Of a stretch of DNA of 17,932 bases, positions 14,277 to 17,932 are shown piece by piece. The position numbers were made by a program, and so were the translations under genes. Where the stretch lies: assembly GCA_017882245.1 (NCBI GenBank), contig JADGPV010000144.1:1-17932 (forward strand), in the 5' to 3' direction. Each line of letters starts with the position of its first letter. Position 1 is the stretch's first letter. This DNA comes from Bacteroidales bacterium. GTDB lineage: Bacteria; Bacteroidota; Bacteroidia; Bacteroidales; VadinHA17. The notes beneath the pieces were generated by a model. The model saw nothing but the letters and a program-made list of their open reading frames with translations, was not told the DNA's origin and made no database searches.

Positions 14277-16007
14277 TCAGTTTACCGAAAAAAAGCATTT
14301 GCCATATACTTCCCTATCATCTCCGTTATTTTTTCCGAAAATGTTCACTACATAATCCCCTTTGTTGTCTGATGTATAAAAAGAGATGGTGGTTTTTTGA
14401 CCGGCAGAAAGCTGAATATCCGGATTCCAATATAAAAGATTTCTCCGATCAGGAATCCTTGAATCGTAAGAATTTTCGCCAAAAGTGAAGTCGGAGTTTT
14501 CATCCGAAAATAAATCAAAAGCAAAGAACATGCTGTTTTTATTCAAATCTATTCCGGCAAAATCTTTATTCTTTGAATAAATGCTTAACAATCCACTGTA
14601 TTTCATATTGCCTACCATATATCCACTTTCAATCGCCTCAACTCTTTCAATTCTGTCTAGCGGTAATTTTAACAGCCGATCATCATTATTCACCGGGATA
14701 TTATCCAGAAAGATCAGGGGAGGATAATTTGAAAAGCCTGTACTACCTGATATTTTTAGCTCAGTTTCCCCTTTGTTATAAACCACGTGTGCTTCAAGGA
14801 CAATTTCAATAAAAAACTCTTCAATATTCGGCAATTCAATATATTTTTTAGTATAGTAAGTATGCCTCCCGCTCCCATAAAAAGCAACCGGTTGGTGATG
14901 ATTGGTCCGCATTTTTTTTGCTGTATCAGGGTATGAGAAAAATTTTTCATTCAGTTGCATGTTAACCATCATATCCCGGATAAGGTGCTTTTCATCTTCA
15001 TTGAGGATGAATGCAATGTAAGGCAATATTACAGGACGATTGCAAAAGCTGTTATCAATTAAAAACTGCGAAAGTCCGGTATCCGATGCTTCAGACTGAA
15101 TGAAAAAATCATATTTTCCATACAAGTCCGGGAGAGAAAAGATAAACCGGCCTTTATCCCTTGTTTGGTAAACAGAAAAGAATTCTCCATTTGCAGGTTC
15201 CGAAAGATTAACTAATAGGTTTTTCTTCGGGACATTCGATGTTTTATCTATAATTTTACCTGAAATGGTAATTCCCGATATTTCGGGCAGATATTCGATA
15301 TCCCCCCATTTTATTCCGGATGGCTCCAATTCAGGTTTAAGAAAAAGGAAAGATGTATCGATTGACCCGGCTTTAACTACGGACACACAAAAATCATGAC
15401 AGACAACAGATTTGTCATTGTTGATATATAGTTCGACTTCGGCTTTCTCTCTTGGCTGATACTGACTTTTATTCATGGAACAATGGATGCCCTGTATGAA
15501 TTCTTTTGATGGCCTCAAGTTTAATATGGATTTCCGGGAATCAGGAATTTCTGACGGGCCGGCGTCTATCTCCGCGTTAAATGGATTGACAATTTTAATC
15601 AGCCGGTATGCATAATCATTTGCTGAAAAATTTCGCATCCATTTTGTATAAGCCCGCAAATAATAATTACCTGAAAGAAGGTCTCCCGGGATTCGCAGGC
15701 TGGCTGATGAACCTGATTTATCAAGCTTAAGTTTCAGACTGGCCAGTTTGACTCCATTCCATTTTATCAGTTCAACATATAACACCTTGCTCCACATGAT
15801 AGAATCCGCCCCACTTATGCAGGAATAGTCGGCAGTAAAGAAAATACTTTCATTCACACAATAAATGTTACGGTCCGTGAAAAGCCGGATCCTCTCTCCC
15901 GGTCCGGCAATGGTTGTGGAATCTGGTATTCCCAATAGTCCCGTCTGACAGTTGACGTCAAAACCGGTCAGAAGGATTACAGCATAGAAAAGGAGCGCTT
16001 TTTTCAT
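14277..16007 (-). CDS. MG2 / CarboxypepD-like / TonB-plug-like secreted protein of a TonB-dependent uptake locus
   Basis: This 576-residue protein starts with a signal peptide (1-20, LLFYAVILLTGFDVNCQ). Residues ~36-140 resemble the macroglobulin MG2 domain (RIRLFTDRNIYCVNESIFFT, later GDLLSGNYYLRAYTKWMRNF). A second beta domain at ~178-225 opens with MNKSQYQPREKAEVELY. Residues ~246-305 look like a carboxypeptidase-regulatory-like fold (ITISGKIIDKTSNVPKKNLL). Residues ~428-480 resemble the plug of TonB-dependent receptors (PPLIFLDNIPVN, RIERVEAIESG, YSGLLSIYSK) but no beta-barrel follows. The end (~525-576) is an A2M-like strand block (LLYWNPDIQLSAGQKTTISF, then GDYVVNIFGKN). It is the third gene after a TonB-dependent receptor and a DUF4249 lipoprotein, 64 bases from the latter. 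A periplasmic or outer-membrane accessory role is inferred; no enzyme active site is visible. Confidence 0.75.
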   Translation of the reverse strand: MKKALLFYAVILLTGFDVNCQTGLLGIPDSTTIAGPGERIRLFTDRNIYCVNESIFFTADYSCISGADSIMWSKVLYVELIKWNGVKLASLKLKLDKSGSSASLRIPGDLLSGNYYLRAYTKWMRNFSANDYAYRLIKIVNPFNAEIDAGPSEIPDSRKSILNLRPSKEFIQGIHCSMNKSQYQPREKAEVELYINNDKSVVCHDFCVSVVKAGSIDTSFLFLKPELEPSGIKWGDIEYLPEISGITISGKIIDKTSNVPKKNLLVNLSEPANGEFFSVYQTRDKGRFIFSLPDLYGKYDFFIQSEASDTGLSQFLIDNSFCNRPVILPYIAFILNEDEKHLIRDMMVNMQLNEKFFSYPDTAKKMRTNHHQPVAFYGSGRHTYYTKKYIELPNIEEFFIEIVLEAHVVYNKGETELKISGSTGFSNYPPLIFLDNIPVNNDDRLLKLPLDRIERVEAIESGYMVGNMKYSGLLSIYSKNKDFAGIDLNKNSMFFAFDLFSDENSDFTFGENSYDSRIPDRRNLLYWNPDIQLSAGQKTTISFYTSDNKGDYVVNIFGKNNGDDREVYGKCFFSVN

Positions 16008-16071
16008 TGTCCTTTCTTTGTATTTCTATGTCCAAGCAGTTAAGCAAATCATAAACCATCTTTTATTCATC

Positions 16072-17286
16072 CTATTCCCAGAAATCAGGTTTCCGGGCAA
16101 CCCCGCCAAGCCACCTGCAATCTACACACCATGGCGTTAAGTAAATCGAATATTGACTACCATATTGTACACTAATGTAATAGGGCGCTTCAGGAAGAAC
16201 ATCAGCAAATCCTATCAATTGGGAATATATACACGCAGCAATATCGTGGAAATTGGTTGATTCACAATAGGTCCCTATAGAACTGCATGAAAAACCCTCA
16301 GGGGAAGTAAGACTTTTTATAAACACGCGTTTTATAGTACAGGAAGCGACCCAGAAAAATCCCATCACCTGTTCGTCCGGGTTATTGATATTATGGATAT
16401 TCGATTTTGGCTGGCTGGGTTGGATGGTATAGATATTACCGGATTCATTTAATTCCCTTTCTTTTTCATACCAGTATTCATAGGCATCAGCATTTAAAGC
16501 GTATTGTTCAATAGTTGCACAATATTTAATACTCACCTTGGGGGAATGACTATCAAGGAAATGCAGCGGAACTTTTTTTATACGGTTCTCGGATAAATTA
16601 ATCGTTGATGCACAATATAAGCCGGTAACATCTTTGGTTTTCCAGCAACGGTATAGACTATCGGATGGGTAGAAGCGTTTGATGGTCTGTCCGTCATATA
16701 CACCCCATATCTCCTTATCGGCGTGGCTCTCCCATGTTTCCTCCAGCACCCAGCGATAGTACCTGGAGGCATCTTCTGGGGCATCCAAATCAACATAAAA
16801 CTGCATTCCCTCGGTAGATTCCTCGCCGGTGACGGAAGAATAATGGTATTCAGGAATATAATAGACACTGTCGACCGGAGTGGTTTCCAACAACCACTGA
16901 TAGTCCGATTCATAACCATCTCCTGACAAAGTAGTGAAAATCAGTTTAAATTGCTTATTGTAGTTCAGCCATGCATCATCAATGTTTGCAACATATTTCC
17001 CGGGTGATTCTTCATCAAATACAAACTCATTTCCGGTATTATCAATGATCCTCACATTGCAGTTTTCCACGGGCAGATATTCGGGTTGTGATATTGGAGA
17101 GGTCTTTGAAATCTTGATAACCTGAGTTTCACGGCCTTTTATGATACTTCCGTCTACCACCAACAGCCCGCTTTTTCCCTGAATATCGGGTTCATATGGG
17201 CTGATACATTGCGTTAAAAACAACATAAGGCTAATTATTGCCATAATTATACAGTACCTATATTTTGTGGCAGTGATGATTTTCAT
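16072..17286 (-). CDS. DUF4249 outer-membrane lipoprotein, partner of a TonB-dependent receptor
   Basis: The 404-residue product fits DUF4249. It has an N-terminal signal with hydrophobic residues ~12-25 and lipobox-like LTQC (Cys27), then the family-typical CISPYEPDI and GLLVVDGSIIKG. An Ig-like first domain follows (VENCNVRIIDNTGNEFVF, GKYVANID), then a larger domain ending in WCVDCRWLGG. The -1 position of the lipobox is glutamine rather than Gly/Ala/Ser, which weakens but does not exclude lipidation. The frame is open to a GTG at 17316, but ATG 17286 gives a normal signal peptide and lies 32 bases after the receptor stop. DUF4249 genes commonly follow TonB-dependent receptor genes in Bacteroidota in place of SusD. 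The protein may bind or hand over a ligand at the surface. The substrate is unknown. Confidence 0.85.
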   Translation of the reverse strand: MKIITATKYRYCIIMAIISLMLFLTQCISPYEPDIQGKSGLLVVDGSIIKGRETQVIKISKTSPISQPEYLPVENCNVRIIDNTGNEFVFDEESPGKYVANIDDAWLNYNKQFKLIFTTLSGDGYESDYQWLLETTPVDSVYYIPEYHYSSVTGEESTEGMQFYVDLDAPEDASRYYRWVLEETWESHADKEIWGVYDGQTIKRFYPSDSLYRCWKTKDVTGLYCASTINLSENRIKKVPLHFLDSHSPKVSIKYCATIEQYALNADAYEYWYEKERELNESGNIYTIQPSQPKSNIHNINNPDEQVMGFFWVASCTIKRVFIKSLTSPEGFSCSSIGTYCESTNFHDIAACIYSQLIGFADVLPEAPYYISVQYGSQYSIYLTPWCVDCRWLGGVARKPDFWE

Positions 17287-17318
17287 ACAGATCACTTGCT
17301 TATTTTTGAAATTCACAA

Positions 17319-17932
17319 TTAATCGTTAAGATAGTTGCCAAATTTATAATTCCAGGAAAGTGTAAACAAGGGTACTCCAAATATTGACATTTTTTGCCCT
17401 TGCACTTTGCCATTTTGAGCACTATAATATACTGAATAAGCATTTTTACGCCCCAGGGCATTATACAGATTAATAGTCCAGTAACTGTGAATGACTTTCT
17501 TTTTGTAAAGGTTGCCCTCCAGTTTTATAGATAAGTCCAGTCGTATATAATCAGGTATCCGGTACTCATTTCTTTTTGAAAAATGCAGCATCTCCTGGCC
17601 TTCGGAATAATATACAGATTCCGGATAGGTAATCGGACGACCGGTTGTATATACAAAATCCGTAGACAGGCTTAACCGTCTGTTTACCATGTAATTTAAA
17701 ACAAGGTTTAAACTATGCGGCCGGTCATAATTGGATGGATATTCAATGCCATAATTTATCTGAAGTGCCTTATCTCCGCCATCAACCTGAATAAAAGAGC
17801 GGGAATAACAATAGGATAGCCATCCAGTGGTTTTACCGACGTTCTTGCTGACCATCATTTCAATCCCATTTACCCGTTGTTTTCCCTGCAATACCTGGGT
17901 TTCGATGGGATCAGGGGAAGTAAAATCCGTAC
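17319..17932 (-). CDS. TonB-dependent outer-membrane receptor, C-terminal part, cut by the right edge
   Basis: The frame runs from the right edge to a TAA at 17319-17321, giving about 204 residues of an outer-membrane barrel terminus. The sequence alternates polar and hydrophobic residues in strand pairs and shows family phrases: GIEMMVSKNVGKTTGWLSY, YDRPHSLNLVLNYMVNRRLS, FVYTTGRPITYPE, IPDYIRLDLSIK, YWTINLYNALGRKNAYSVYY, and a terminal barrel strand GVPLFTLSWNYKFG followed by NYLND. The plug, TonB box and any CarboxypepD-like N-terminal domain would lie beyond the window. Such receptors import large or scarce ligands across the outer membrane using TonB-ExbBD energy. The DUF4249 gene begins 32 bases downstream, so the two are almost surely co-transcribed. 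The ligand cannot be deduced. Confidence 0.9.
   Translation of the reverse strand, partial: TDFTSPDPIETQVLQGKQRVNGIEMMVSKNVGKTTGWLSYCYSRSFIQVDGGDKALQINYGIEYPSNYDRPHSLNLVLNYMVNRRLSLSTDFVYTTGRPITYPESVYYSEGQEMLHFSKRNEYRIPDYIRLDLSIKLEGNLYKKKVIHSYWTINLYNALGRKNAYSVYYSAQNGKVQGQKMSIFGVPLFTLSWNYKFGNYLND

Noticed and set aside
14074..14355. + strand open frame overlapping the tRNA 3' end and the end of the MG2 gene
   Set aside because: It begins inside the tRNA, crosses the terminator hairpin and has no recognisable protein features; the opposite strand carries a real gene.

Overview
The window looks like a chromosomal segment of a Bacteroidota bacterium, most likely a Bacteroidales relative. The signs are a TonB-dependent receptor followed by a DUF4249 lipoprotein and an MG2/plug protein, a lipoprotein with the 'GVCW' fibronectin-like domain, a GH2 glycosidase with DUF4982-type C-terminal domains, few Shine-Dalgarno sequences, and several TAnnTTTG (-7) promoter boxes. 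I see no insertion sequence, integrase, CRISPR array, rRNA or replication origin.

Layout, left to right. (1) Bases 2-1584, + strand: the C-terminal end of a GH2 glycosidase, then a surface-lipoprotein gene that ends at a strong intrinsic terminator. (2) Bases 1702-5840, + strand: a tight run of a CvpA-like membrane protein, tyrosyl-tRNA synthetase (tyrS), a Wzz-type chain-length protein and an O-antigen ligase/polymerase-type membrane protein. The last two overlap by 14 bases. (3) Bases 5883-11880, - strand: six closely packed genes, transcribed in the order TolC-like outer-membrane factor, periplasmic adaptor, tsaB, DUF3108 protein, efp, GAF-SpoIIE phosphatase. (4) Bases 12047-13963, + strand: class II fructose-bisphosphate aldolase with a strong terminator, then a small putative ribbon-helix-helix protein and a SiaC-family (DUF1987) regulatory phosphoprotein. 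(5) Bases 14010-14082, + strand: tRNA-Gln(TTG), followed by a symmetric, probably bidirectional terminator. (6) Bases 14277-17932, - strand: an AT-richer nutrient-uptake locus of TonB-dependent receptor (cut by the right edge), DUF4249 lipoprotein and an MG2/CarboxypepD/plug protein.

How the parts may work together. The - strand group in region 3 joins envelope export (TolC plus adaptor, with no inner-membrane transporter present) with translation-quality genes (tsaB for t6A, efp for proline stretches) and a PP2C-type signalling phosphatase. About 6.5 kb away lies siaC, whose family members are substrates of such phosphatases in the Pseudomonas SiaABCD pathway. A functional link here is inference only, because no SiaB-like kinase or diguanylate cyclase is present. 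The uptake locus on the right edge begins just past the tRNA gene, where base composition drops visibly. That makes it the best candidate for an accessory module. Most of the rest is ordinary core genome, and I do not see clear evidence of a wholly new system.
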